Of a stretch of 23,981 nucleotides of DNA, positions 7,587 through 16,263 are shown piece by piece; positions within the stretch are counted from its first letter, which is position 1; every line of letters starts with the position of its first letter. Source of the stretch: Deltaproteobacteria bacterium UBA4427 (GTDB lineage Bacteria > Myxococcota_A > UBA9160 > UBA4427); assembly GCA_002390675.1 (NCBI GenBank), contig DGPZ01000090.1, positions 1 through 23,981 of the forward strand, written 5' to 3'. Both the position numbers and the translations under genes were made by a program. The notes below the pieces were generated by a model, which saw nothing but the letters and a program-made list of their open reading frames with translations, was not told the origin of the DNA and searched no databases.

Positions 7587-8498
7587 CTAGAGCCGGCTTT
7601 GCAACAGCTCAAGAGTGCGACGATCGGTGTCTTCTTCGGCGGGGAAGATCGCAGCATCGAAGTCGGTCACGCCGACGTCGCGCAAGCGGTCGAGGGACTT
7701 GGACACTTCGGCCTCGTTGCCCACTATGGCTATGTCTGCGGGACCTGCGGCGCCTTCCTTGTCGAGCATCGCTCGGTAGGAGGGAAGGGTGCCGTAAACC
7801 GTTAGGCCTTCGGCGATGCGTTCGCGGGCGAGGTCCGGGTTGTCTGTGACGGCGATCGGGAATCCGGCGACGATGCGTGGTTCGGGGCGGCCGGCTTCAC
7901 TTGCCGCGGCACGGACCTTAGGGCCGATATGCGATTCGATGGTCTGGGTACCCGTCATCCATAAAATCGTGCCGTCTGAAGACTGTCCTGCAATCGCTAG
8001 CATTTGATCGCCCAGTGCGGCGATGAGCACGCTTACGGGGGGCGCACCGGGTATATCAACCGAGGCGTTGACGTTGTACTGCGTGCCCTTGAATGCGGCG
8101 GGCTTCCCGCGTAGTAGCGGGCCAAGCACTCCCATGTACTCGCGCATGTGGCGAGCTGGCTTTTCGTACGACATGCCAAACATGTTTTCGATGACGATCT
8201 GGTGAGATAGGCCGAGCCCTAATGTGAAGCGTCCTCCGCAAGCTTCTTGGGCGGTAAGGCATTGCTGCGCCATAGCGTGCGGATGTCGGGGGTAGCTAGG
8301 GACAACGGCCGTGCCGAGTTCGATGTTCTTAGTTTCTCGGCCGACGATCGCCTGGGCCATGATGGCATCGTGTCCGAAGATGTTCGCCATCCAGAGCGAG
8401 TGAAATCCGCGGGAATCGAGGTCCTTGGCTCGGGCGACGAGGCCATTGATGCTGCCATCGAGACCAGGGGATGCACCGGACATAACGCCAATACGCAT
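7587..8498 (-). CDS. LLM-class (luciferase-like) F420- or FMN-dependent oxidoreductase
   Basis: 303 residues with the luciferase-like TIM-barrel pattern: MRIGVMSG at the N-terminus, RAKDLDSRGFHSLWMANI (23-40), IELGTAVVPSYPRHP (59-73; family form ELGTAVxPxxPRHP), RFTLGLGLSH (90-99), then PVSVLIAALGDQMLAIAG and the W-MTG segment. The closest recalled group is the F420-dependent LLM oxidoreductases of about 300 residues (TIGR03564-like), common in actinobacteria and some environmental proteobacteria. Whether F420 or FMN is used cannot be decided, as no F420 synthesis gene is in the window. AAGGA lies about nine bases upstream of the ATG. It faces the amidohydrolase gene convergently, with the VOC remnant between them. 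Confidence 0.9.
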   Translation of the reverse strand: MRIGVMSGASPGLDGSINGLVARAKDLDSRGFHSLWMANIFGHDAIMAQAIVGRETKNIELGTAVVPSYPRHPHAMAQQCLTAQEACGGRFTLGLGLSHQIVIENMFGMSYEKPARHMREYMGVLGPLLRGKPAAFKGTQYNVNASVDIPGAPPVSVLIAALGDQMLAIAGQSSDGTILWMTGTQTIESHIGPKVRAAASEAGRPEPRIVAGFPIAVTDNPDLARERIAEGLTVYGTLPSYRAMLDKEGAAGPADIAIVGNEAEVSKSLDRLRDVGVTDFDAAIFPAEEDTDRRTLELLQSRL

Positions 8499-8634
8499 AA
8501 TCGAATCCTTTGTCTTTGATACGTTCGTTACCGAGGCGCGCCATCGTAGAACAAGGGCGACGCGATTGCCGTTGAGTGGCGTTTGGATTGGGTATCCGTA
8601 GAGCCAGGTTTCCGCCCGGTAGATTCTATGGAAC

Positions 8635-9564
8635 TCATTGCGACTCGCGGTTGAGTTCGTCGATTCGCGAAGCGGCTTGCGCCTGAATGGCGAGATCTTC
8701 TACGAGAAAGTCGATCCGGGGCGTGCCGTTCGAAACACTTTCGAGAAATGCCCGGGCGTCGCTTTCGCGACTGGGCGTCATTTCTAGAAGCGTGAGGGCC
8801 ATAATTAATTGATTCCCGGAATGGTCAGGATCAAGGGCCAAGGCCCTTTCTGCGAAGCCGAGCGCCTTCGTACGATCGACCCATCCCGAAACGAAAGGGA
8901 CTCGCGGGAGCGTGGCGTGTAGGCGAGATAGAAGCCGTAATGACCCGCCCTGTTCCACGGAAGGATCGAGCTCTAGGGCGCTCTCAGCGAAATCATGCAT
9001 GCGCGTAGCGAGTCCTTCGCGGACGACCGTGAGGAGTCCGACACGGCCAGCTTTGGTTCCCCAGGCTATGCCGCTCCAGAAATAGAGTCGCGCTCGATCG
9101 CGATTTGAACCTTCTTCGCTCTCTAGGAGTCGAATGGATTCATGGGCGATGGCGACGGCTTGATTCACGCTCGCTTGTTTCGCGTCATCGTCGCGGTCGG
9201 CGAAGTCAACGGAATAGTGAAGTGCGCGGAGTAGCTTCCAGCGGGGTTCTAAGGCTGTCGGTTCGTCTCGTCCTGCAGCTTCGTATCGCTCTATCGCGGC
9301 TTCGATTGAGGCAGATACGGCCAGGTTCCCGGAGAGTGTGTTGGCGCGTTGGGTCCACAGTGCATCACCAGCGACAAGATTGGTCATCGTGGCAGTCGTC
9401 GGCGGGGGAAGGTTTGCCTCAGCAGCGGCACTGGGTAAAGACGAGATGCAGACCGAAAAAACCAGAAGGAAAAGCGTCGCCAGTCCGTTGAGGTGCACGA
9501 ATAGGCCGGACCGGCCGGCACCACCATGCGCGAAAGGAATTCGATGCTCGATCGGCTGGTTCAT
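8635..9564 (-). CDS. Exported TPR-like protein (resembles TatT)
   Basis: 309 residues. A long polar N-region is followed by a hydrophobic core at about 27-42 and a likely Sec cleavage after SAAA (about 48), so the mature protein should be periplasmic or membrane-tethered. The rest is helical and repeat-like. Two TPR-like ends are clear: FAESALELDPS, and ALGFAERALALDPDHSGNQL. ARLYFWSGIAWGTKAG and the RVP-F-GW spacer resemble the TatT (TRAP-T component) group of lipid-binding TPR proteins as I recall them, but no TRAP transporter genes are in the window. TPR proteins usually serve as binding scaffolds. The Shine-Dalgarno is weak. The gene is divergent from the M29-like peptidase across about 257 bases. 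Confidence 0.7.
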   Translation of the reverse strand: MNQPIEHRIPFAHGGAGRSGLFVHLNGLATLFLLVFSVCISSLPSAAAEANLPPPTTATMTNLVAGDALWTQRANTLSGNLAVSASIEAAIERYEAAGRDEPTALEPRWKLLRALHYSVDFADRDDDAKQASVNQAVAIAHESIRLLESEEGSNRDRARLYFWSGIAWGTKAGRVGLLTVVREGLATRMHDFAESALELDPSVEQGGSLRLLSRLHATLPRVPFVSGWVDRTKALGFAERALALDPDHSGNQLIMALTLLEMTPSRESDARAFLESVSNGTPRIDFLVEDLAIQAQAASRIDELNRESQ

Positions 9565-9821
9565 GACGCGCTCGCTGAGTGGAGTATGAGTTCGGGAGTT
9601 CGTTGGCAGTACGGCCTTACGACTAGATTCTAGCGCTTGCTAGGGTGAGTTTTATTTGTTTGTCCTCGGTGCAGGCGAATTGCACAGAGGTCGGCCACGT
9701 CCAGAGAAATGCCTGACTGTACGAACAGCATCAGGCCCAGGTATGCGAGCAGTGTCGGAATTGGAAAGACTCTCACCGGCTGGAGCATCAGTCCGACGCT
9801 CTCGGCTATGCTTCAAAAGAT

Positions 9822-10868
9822 ATGGATCAGAAATCTCTTCACCCCAGCATTTCCGATTCCGCAATCGATCTGGCGGAGAACAACATTGGGGATGTCTTGT
9901 CGTTTGCGATTGAGTACGAGAGCCGGGATGCTGCGATCGTGGTCTGGGACGGGGAGAGTGAGCTTTCGGTCGCGCTGACACAGGCCTATAGACGCTGTCT
10001 GCCTGATGCAAAGTTTATCGAGTTCGATCCGGCGGAGTCCGATGCGGTCCTTGCCGCGTTCGAGGAGCTTACGCCCGGCGACCTGGTTGTACTTATCCAA
10101 TCTACGAGTTTTCGATTGGATGCGTTTCGGATTCGAGTCGAGCTGTTCAAGCGATCGCTCAAGGTGATCGAACATCCGCACCTGGCGCGGTTGCCGGGGC
10201 CGGAGGGATTGATCTACATCGACTCGCTTGCCTACGACCGCGACTACTACCGCGGCGTTGGCCGCGCCTTAAAAGAGCGAATCGATCGCACGAAGGTCGC
10301 GATCATCGATAGCGGTGGGGAGGAGCTCCACTTTCCTAAGGGGCTCGAGCCGGCCAAGCTAAACGTGGGTGACTACAGCGAACTCGACAACATCGGTGGG
10401 CAGTATCCCATCGGCGAAGTATTTACGGAATCGACCGACCTGGAGGCGGTTTACGGCCGCGTTCGGATCTCCTTCTTTGGTGATCGCTCGTTTTCGGTCA
10501 ACAAGCCGGATCACCCGATCACGTTAGTCGTCGAGAAAGGACGCGTGACGAGCGCGATCGATTCTACGCCCGAGTTCGATCAGGTCCTCAGTAATATTCG
10601 TACAGACGATGGCGAAGTCTGGCTCCGCGAACTTGGTTTCGGGATGAACCGAGCGTTCAGCCAGGAGCGATTCGTGAGTGATGTTGGCACTTTCGAGCGG
10701 ATGTGCGGAGTGCACGTGTCGCTGGGTGCCAAACACCCGAGCTTCAATAAACCGAATATTAGAAAGAAGACCGCGAGACATCATGTCGACGTCTTCGTTA
10801 TTACCAAATCCGTGATTTTGGATGACGAGGTGATCTACGGCGACGGGGCCTGGCTGGTGGGCGGTTGA
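9822..10868 (+). CDS. M29-like (aminopeptidase T / AmpS family) metalloprotein
   Basis: 348 residues. The C-terminal half carries the metal-binding pattern of the thermophilic aminopeptidase (M29) family: GEV with Glu199, RELGFGMN with Glu270, CGVHVSLGAKH with His298, and RHHVDVF with His321 and Asp323. The spacing closely follows the ligands of T. thermophilus AmpT (Glu250, Glu316, His345, His376, Asp378). The position of the AmpT active-site Tyr352 (His345+7) is His305 here, so the catalysis may differ. The N-terminal part (1-165) is a Rossmann-like alpha/beta region. It is shorter than AmpT (about 408). It is expected to be cytosolic, as no signal peptide is present. The substrate is unknown. 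It may share a transcript with the avidin-like gene 162 bases downstream. Confidence 0.75.
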   Translation: MDQKSLHPSISDSAIDLAENNIGDVLSFAIEYESRDAAIVVWDGESELSVALTQAYRRCLPDAKFIEFDPAESDAVLAAFEELTPGDLVVLIQSTSFRLDAFRIRVELFKRSLKVIEHPHLARLPGPEGLIYIDSLAYDRDYYRGVGRALKERIDRTKVAIIDSGGEELHFPKGLEPAKLNVGDYSELDNIGGQYPIGEVFTESTDLEAVYGRVRISFFGDRSFSVNKPDHPITLVVEKGRVTSAIDSTPEFDQVLSNIRTDDGEVWLRELGFGMNRAFSQERFVSDVGTFERMCGVHVSLGAKHPSFNKPNIRKKTARHHVDVFVITKSVILDDEVIYGDGAWLVGG

Positions 10869-11030
10869 GCAGTGGGGAATCGACGCCTTTGCGGCACTGC
10901 AGAGCGAGTTTTGCGGCGTTGATCTCCACATGATCCGTCGGCGGGTCTGTCATGAGAAGCTGTCACACGAGAGGCAGCGCTCGGGCGCGGCCCGCAAGCT
11001 CCGTAAGCACACTTAAGAAAGGTCCAACCC

Positions 11031-11480
11031 ATGAGAATCTCGATCTTCGCTTTCCTCCTCCTGGCTGCCATCGTGGGGCTGAGCCTCGCCTCGCCCGCCG
11101 CTAATGCCGCGACCCCAGTGGATTGTCTTCATCCAATTGGCGCTTGGCAGAACGAGTTCGCCTCGACCTTCGAGATCGAATCGGTGGATGCGGAGACGGG
11201 CGCTTTGCGTGGCCGCTACGGGCTCGCAGCTTTGCCTAATATTTGGTTCCCGGTCGTCGGATGGCTCAACTCCGGGGGAGGTCAGAAGCACACCGTCGCG
11301 AGCGTATTCTCATTCTCGGCCAGCTTCGGAGCGGCCGGGAGCATTACCTCGTGGACCGGAACTTGTAACGACAGAGCGGGGAAGCCGACACTCTCGACGC
11401 TCCTGCAGATGGCCAGGCCGAGTAGCCCTAACCCTTGGGATCATATCGCGTCGAGCGCCGAGACATTCACGCCCAAATAG
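11031..11480 (+). CDS. Secreted avidin/streptavidin-family protein
   Basis: 149 residues: Sec signal peptide (hydrophobic 5-20, cleavage after ANA at 26) and one avidin barrel. GAWQNEFASTFEI (37-49) matches streptavidin's GTWYNQLGSTFIV, keeping Trp39, Asn41 (N23) and Ser45 (S27). ALRGRYG gives Tyr63 (Y43). GSITSWTGTC (103-112) matches avidin's STTVFTGQC. NPWDHIASSAETF (134-146) matches NAWKSTLVGHDTF with Trp136 equal to the inter-subunit Trp120. Other pocket residues differ by my hand alignment: S45 to Leu65, W79 to Phe95, W108 to Leu124, D128 to Glu144. Cys32 and Cys112 lie where chicken avidin has its Cys4-Cys83 disulfide. Biotin binding, if any, may be weaker or the ligand may differ. GAAAGG lies about ten bases upstream of the ATG. 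Confidence 0.88.
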   Translation: MRISIFAFLLLAAIVGLSLASPAANAATPVDCLHPIGAWQNEFASTFEIESVDAETGALRGRYGLAALPNIWFPVVGWLNSGGGQKHTVASVFSFSASFGAAGSITSWTGTCNDRAGKPTLSTLLQMARPSSPNPWDHIASSAETFTPK

Positions 11481-11597
11481 TGAACTCGGGTTTCTTCGTA
11501 GCGGTCAGCGCGTGCTCCCCGTGCGAAGTTAATGCCAGAGAATGCTCAACGGGTCTTCTGAGAAGCTACCATCCGCCCGCGCCCACTCGGAGATAGC

Positions 11598-12719
11598 ATG
11601 TCAGCGAATTTACTGAAGTACTCAGGCATCCTCGGCCAGATCGTGAGTTGTCTAGGAGCCGCTGCGCTCTTCGCTGTCCCTCTGGGCTGTAGCGACGATT
11701 CGCAAGGCGCAGAGACCGCTGCGCGCGGCCCACGAACGGTTCCTGTCGTCATCGAAAAGCCTTCGAACCACGAATTCGTCGACCGTATCGAGGCGCTCGG
11801 AACCGCGGGCTCGAATGAGTCGATCGTCGTCTCGGCTCAGGTGACCGAAACCGTGAGCCGCGTTTACTTTGACGACGGACAGGTTGTCGCCAAGGGAGAT
11901 GTGCTCGTCGAACTCACGAGCCGGGAAGAGTCAGCTCAGCTGAGTGAAGTCAGAGCGAATCTCGGTGAGGCTGAGCGGCAGTACGAGCGGGCCATGGAGA
12001 TGAGCCGCAATGGCACATTATCGGAGGCACAAATGGACGTCCGCGCGACAGCGCTCGACGCCGCGCGGGCTCGCCTCGACGAGCTGCGTGCACGCATGCA
12101 CGACCGATTGATCCGTGCCCCCTTCGCAGGCGTACTCGGCATGCGTTCAGTGAGCCCGGGAACGCTCGTGCAGCCGGGCGACATGATTACGACGCTAGAT
12201 GATATCGACGTGATCAAGATCGATTTCGGCGTGCCTGAGCGGTTTCTGTCGATCCTGTCTGTTGGACTTGTGGTGCGTTCGACCACGGCGGCTTATCCGG
12301 ATCGTGCATTTGAGGGCACGGTGCGCGCGATTGATACGCGCGTCGATCCCGATACACGGTCCGTTCGCGTTCGAGCGGACCTGCCGAATCCGGAGCGCGC
12401 TCTGAGGCCGGGAATGTTAGTTTCGGTGGAGCTGACGGCGAATAGAGAGAGGCGGCTGGCAATTCCTGAGGAAGCGATCGTGCCAATCGGCGAGCGTCGG
12501 TTTGTGTTCGTGGTGAATTCGGAAAAACGTGCGGACCGGATCGAGCTTACGACCGGGCGTCGTGAGAACGGTCTCGTCGAGGTCGTCGAAGGACTCGACG
12601 GAGACGAAAGCGTCGTATCAGAGGGCGGGTCGATTCTCCGCCCCGGGAGTGCGGTCGAGATCGTGCCGCGCGGTCCGCGTCAGAGCGACATTCTCAGCAA
12701 AGCCAAGGCGAGGGGATAG
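11598..12719 (+). CDS. RND efflux periplasmic adaptor (membrane fusion protein), lipoprotein
   Basis: 373 residues. A hydrophobic segment (about 11-28) ends in VPLGC, with Cys31 as the lipidation site, so the adaptor is probably anchored to the inner membrane. Order of domains: a lipoyl half (SIVVSAQVTETVSRVYFDDG, GDVLVEL), a helical hairpin (about 110-170) carrying the TLSEAQMDVRATALDAARA segment, a second lipoyl half (DRLIRAPFAGVLGMRSVSPG), a beta-barrel (PERFLSILSVG ... VRAIDTRVDPDTRSVRVRA), the RPGMLVSVEL motif and a membrane-proximal domain. This is the AcrA/HlyD-type plan. GGAG sits six bases upstream of the ATG. It is followed by the pump gene after six bases. No outer-membrane channel gene (TolC/OprM) is present here, so the channel must be encoded elsewhere. 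Confidence 0.94.
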   Translation: MSANLLKYSGILGQIVSCLGAAALFAVPLGCSDDSQGAETAARGPRTVPVVIEKPSNHEFVDRIEALGTAGSNESIVVSAQVTETVSRVYFDDGQVVAKGDVLVELTSREESAQLSEVRANLGEAERQYERAMEMSRNGTLSEAQMDVRATALDAARARLDELRARMHDRLIRAPFAGVLGMRSVSPGTLVQPGDMITTLDDIDVIKIDFGVPERFLSILSVGLVVRSTTAAYPDRAFEGTVRAIDTRVDPDTRSVRVRADLPNPERALRPGMLVSVELTANRERRLAIPEEAIVPIGERRFVFVVNSEKRADRIELTTGRRENGLVEVVEGLDGDESVVSEGGSILRPGSAVEIVPRGPRQSDILSKAKARG

Positions 12720-12725
12720 GCGGCC

Positions 12726-15700
12726 GTGTTTCTCTCAGACGTATCCGTCGAGCGACCGGTGCTCGCTACGGTGCTCTCCCTGCTGATCGTCGCTTTCGGA
12801 ATCCTTTCTGTGGGCCGCCTCCCACTGCGGGAAATGCCCGACGTCGACCCGCCGATCGTGTCCGTCTCGACCACATACCTTGGTGCATCCTCAGCGGTGA
12901 TTGAGAGCCGAATCACGAAGCCGCTGGAAGACCGTCTAAACGGAATCGAGGGGCTCCGTACGATCGAGTCTACCAGCAACGACGGCGCCTCGAATATCAC
13001 GATTGAGTTCGAGCTCTCCCGTGACCTCGAAGACGCCGCCAACGACGTGCGGGAACGCATAGCGCGGGCCATTGATGACCTGCCTGATGAAGCCGATCCG
13101 CCAGAGATTTACAAAGCTGAGGGAGATGCGAGCCCGATTCTCTGGCTCAGCTTGGGCAGTGCTACGCAAGATGCCCTCGACCTCACGGACTATGCCGAGC
13201 GCTACCTCGTGGACCGCTTTTCGGTACTCGATGGAGTCGCGCGCGTACGTCTCTCCGGCGACCGCCGATTTGCTATGCGCATTTGGCTTGACCGCGTTGC
13301 ACTGGCGGCGCGTGGGATTTCGGTCGCGGATGTAGAAGCCGTTCTGCGAAGAGAAAACGTAGATTTACCTGCAGGTCGCCTCGAATCGAGTCAACGCGAG
13401 TTCGCGGTTCGCGTCGAGCGTGGCTATCGGACAGTCAATGATTTTCAGGGCCTAGTCATCGCCCGTGGTGAGGATGGATATCTCGTTCAGCTCGGGGAGG
13501 TCGCCAAGGTTGAACTTGGCCCCGAGGAATGGCGCACCTACTACCGCGGAAATGGCGAGCCTCGACTGGGCATTGGGATCGTCAAGCAGTCCGGCGCAAA
13601 TACGACTTCGGTCGCGACTCTCGTGCGTGAGGAACTGGCAAGCGTTCAGGCAGAAATCTCGGACGACCTCGAACTCACGATGTCCTGGGACAGTTCCGAA
13701 TATGTGCAGGCCTCCGTGGATCAGGTCTACACGACTTTCGCGCTCGCAATGACTCTCGTGTTCATCGTGATCTATCTCTTCCTTGGGACGAGCCGGGCCG
13801 CATTGATTCCAGCCATCACGGTTCCCATCTGCATCATTGGCAGCATGAGTTTTCTGTTCGCGTTCGGCCTTTCGCTCAACTTGCTGACACTGCTCGCGCT
13901 CGTTCTCTCCATCGGGCTCGTGGTGGACGATTCGATTGTTGTGCTCGAAAATGTGCAACGGCGAATTGAGCTCGGCGAGCCAACCTTGCTCGCCGCCAAA
14001 CGGGGTGCGCGAGAAGTGGGCTTCGCTGTAGTAGCGACGACACTCGTCGTCATATCCGTGTTCGTGCCGATCGCATTTCTCGGGGGCGCGACGGGTCGTT
14101 TATTTCGTGAACTCGCGATCACGATCTCGGCCACTGTCGCCATCTCTAGCTTCGTTGCGCTCAGCCTTTCAACGATGCTTTGTTCGAAGCTGCTGGTGAG
14201 AAAGGAGAAGAAGGCCCCGCTTGCGAGAGTGGCCGAGCGGGGGCTCGACGCGATTAGGAATCGCTATGCGAAGCTGCTCGCCGCCAGCCTGCGTCGCCCG
14301 CTGGTCGTCGTCGTCGCGCTTGTGGTTTCGATCGTGTCGGTTGGACTTCTCTTCCGCGAGGTTCCGACTGAGCTCGAGCCCAGCGAAGACCGCGGCGCCT
14401 TTATGATGATGCTCTTTGGGCCAGAAGGTGCCAGCTTCGATTACACCGTCGACCACCTTCGGCAAGTTGAAGAGCGCGTACTCTTCCCGCTCGTCGAGCG
14501 CGGCGAGATTAGGAACGCAATTACGCGCGTGCCCGGCTTCGGGGCCGGAGACTCAATGAACTCTGCGATGGGGATCATCGTGCTCGAGCACTGGGAGGAT
14601 CGTGAGTACTCAGCCGACGAGATCATGGGAATGCTCGCGCGGGAGTCGGCTTCGATCGCCGGTGTCCGGGTGTTCGGACGAAGTCCCGGCGGTCTGGGCT
14701 CGCGGGGCATGGGGCGCCAGGTGCAATTTGTCCTCAACGCCAGCAGCCACGAGCAGGCAGGCGAATGGCTAGAGCGTCTGCTCGCACGCGCCGAGGAAGT
14801 GCCCGGGCTGCTAGCCCCTAACGGCGACTTCAAACCAACGCGACCGGAAATCCGCGTGGAGATCGACCGTGCACGTGCCGCGGATCTGGGTGTCTCGATC
14901 GGACAGATCAGTCGCACGCTCGAAACGATGTTAGGTTCACGAAAGGTCGGCACCTTCGTCGATCGGGGCGAGGAGTATCCCGTGATCCTGCAGGCAGGCG
15001 AGGAACAACGGCGAGACCCCCACGACCTCGAAAATCTCTACGTGCGTTCGCTGCGCACGGATAAACTGATTCCGCTCTCGAACCTCGTGTCGACGCGAGA
15101 AATCGCGGACTCGGGTTCGCTCCGCCGGCTCAACCGTCTTTCAGCGGCGACCCTCCAGGGCAGCGTCGCTCAGGGGTATACCTTGGGAGGCGTGCTCGAT
15201 GATTTGGTCGCGCTGGCCCGTGACGAGCTGCCTTCGACGGTGCAGATCGCGTACAAGGGGGTGTCGCGCGAGTTCCGCGAGTCCACGTCTGCCGCCTACT
15301 TCACTTTCGGCATGGCACTCTTGATCGTGTTCCTGGTCCTGGCAGCCCAGTTCGAGAGCTTTATCCATCCGGTCGTCATCATGTTGACCGTCCCCCTTGC
15401 GATTGCGGGCGCGTTATTTGGGCTGTGGACATTCGGTGGAAGTATGAATATCTATAGCCAGATCGGCATGACCATCCTGATCGGACTTTCGGCCAAGAAC
15501 GGAATCCTGATCGTCGAGTTTACGAATCAACTTCGCGCCTCGGGGCTCGAGTTCCGAGAAGCCGTGGTCGAGGCGGCCGCGACGCGCCTGCGACCGATCC
15601 TGATGACCGGCTTGTCTACGGCAATCGGCGCGCTGCCCCTGATGTTTGGCGGGGGCGCGGGCTCGGGTGGGCGATTTTCAATCGGGGTTACGGTCTTTGC

Positions 15701-15860
15701 TGGAGTGACATTTGGAACGCTCTTTACGCTCTTTGTGGTGCCTGTCGCCTACGACCGGATTGCCAGAAGAACGAAGCTCCCAGGCAACGTCGCGAAGCGC
15801 ATCGAAGATCTCGAGGCTGATTCGCCGATCGCCTCGAGAGGCGTCGCAGGTACGGCATAG
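12726..15860 (+). CDS. RND (HAE1/AcrB-type) proton-driven efflux permease
   Basis: 1044 residues with a GTG start, the normal AcrB-family length. Two homologous halves are visible, each with a first membrane helix (VERPVLATVLSLLIVAFGIL; RRPLVVVVALVVSIVSVGLL), a large periplasmic porter region, and five more helices. The proton-relay residues are present: Asp401-Asp402 in GLVVDDS (helix 4) and Lys924 in SAKNGILIVEF (helix 10). RLRPILMTGLSTAIGALPL is the conserved segment before the last helices. It sits in the inner membrane and pumps substrates through the adaptor and an outer-membrane channel. It starts six bases after the adaptor stop, so the two genes are one operon. The substrate class (drug, lipid, organic) cannot be read from sequence. 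It is of the hydrophobic-substrate type rather than the metal type. Confidence 0.95.
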   Translation: MFLSDVSVERPVLATVLSLLIVAFGILSVGRLPLREMPDVDPPIVSVSTTYLGASSAVIESRITKPLEDRLNGIEGLRTIESTSNDGASNITIEFELSRDLEDAANDVRERIARAIDDLPDEADPPEIYKAEGDASPILWLSLGSATQDALDLTDYAERYLVDRFSVLDGVARVRLSGDRRFAMRIWLDRVALAARGISVADVEAVLRRENVDLPAGRLESSQREFAVRVERGYRTVNDFQGLVIARGEDGYLVQLGEVAKVELGPEEWRTYYRGNGEPRLGIGIVKQSGANTTSVATLVREELASVQAEISDDLELTMSWDSSEYVQASVDQVYTTFALAMTLVFIVIYLFLGTSRAALIPAITVPICIIGSMSFLFAFGLSLNLLTLLALVLSIGLVVDDSIVVLENVQRRIELGEPTLLAAKRGAREVGFAVVATTLVVISVFVPIAFLGGATGRLFRELAITISATVAISSFVALSLSTMLCSKLLVRKEKKAPLARVAERGLDAIRNRYAKLLAASLRRPLVVVVALVVSIVSVGLLFREVPTELEPSEDRGAFMMMLFGPEGASFDYTVDHLRQVEERVLFPLVERGEIRNAITRVPGFGAGDSMNSAMGIIVLEHWEDREYSADEIMGMLARESASIAGVRVFGRSPGGLGSRGMGRQVQFVLNASSHEQAGEWLERLLARAEEVPGLLAPNGDFKPTRPEIRVEIDRARAADLGVSIGQISRTLETMLGSRKVGTFVDRGEEYPVILQAGEEQRRDPHDLENLYVRSLRTDKLIPLSNLVSTREIADSGSLRRLNRLSAATLQGSVAQGYTLGGVLDDLVALARDELPSTVQIAYKGVSREFRESTSAAYFTFGMALLIVFLVLAAQFESFIHPVVIMLTVPLAIAGALFGLWTFGGSMNIYSQIGMTILIGLSAKNGILIVEFTNQLRASGLEFREAVVEAAATRLRPILMTGLSTAIGALPLMFGGGAGSGGRFSIGVTVFAGVTFGTLFTLFVVPVAYDRIARRTKLPGNVAKRIEDLEADSPIASRGVAGTA

Positions 15861-16263
15861 CGATTTTGGGGGCGCTGCACAGCCGGCCAATCCTCCCCGT
15901 GGTCTGATCAGGGCCGGGATAGGACACTTTGCTCTCGCATTCGCCGGTAAAAGTGGCTCATTCGTGGCCGTGCTCGGATCTGCCGAAGGACGCGACCAGT
16001 TTTATGGCCGAGACGCTAGGGGCGAGAAGGATTCGGTGGACCGCGTCTGAGATGCAATTGGTTCCGACCGGAGCGAGGGCACGATCGATCGAGGTATTCC
16101 CTCGACCTGACGGTGGGACACTAAAGTCGCTGTATTTACGCCTTCCTTGCCGGCAGCCAGCGACTCAAGACGTTACAGTGCGTGGCCCAAGAGTCGGTTG
16201 AGAGCTGAACGAGCCCTCAGATCCACCGCAGCCATCACGGCCAGTAATACGATCAGGAGCGGC
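15861..16263. other. Leader region upstream of oleA, no recognised gene
   Basis: 403 bases between the RND pump and oleA. Frames of 90 (15929-16201 plus) and 112 codons exist but resemble nothing known and lack start signals. A short perfect inverted repeat lies at 16089-16105 (TCGAGG-TATTC-CCTCGA). The ole promoter should be here. No clear -35/-10 pair or terminator for the pump operon was identified. Confidence 0.4.
16255..16259 (+). promoter_or_regulatory. Ribosome binding site that fixes the oleA start
   Basis: AGGAG lies four bases before the ATG at 16264. The longer frame that starts at 16147 would add 39 residues with no counterpart in OleA proteins and has no comparable signal. Confidence 0.7.

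Noticed and set aside
10869..11030. Short open frame after the M29-like gene (reads GIDAFAALQSEF)
   Set aside because: No start codon in a good context and no recognised family. It is not in frame with the peptidase and may be chance.
16147..16263. N-terminal extension of oleA from the ATG at 16147
   Set aside because: The extra 39 residues have no counterpart in OleA, and a better ribosome binding site lies before 16264.
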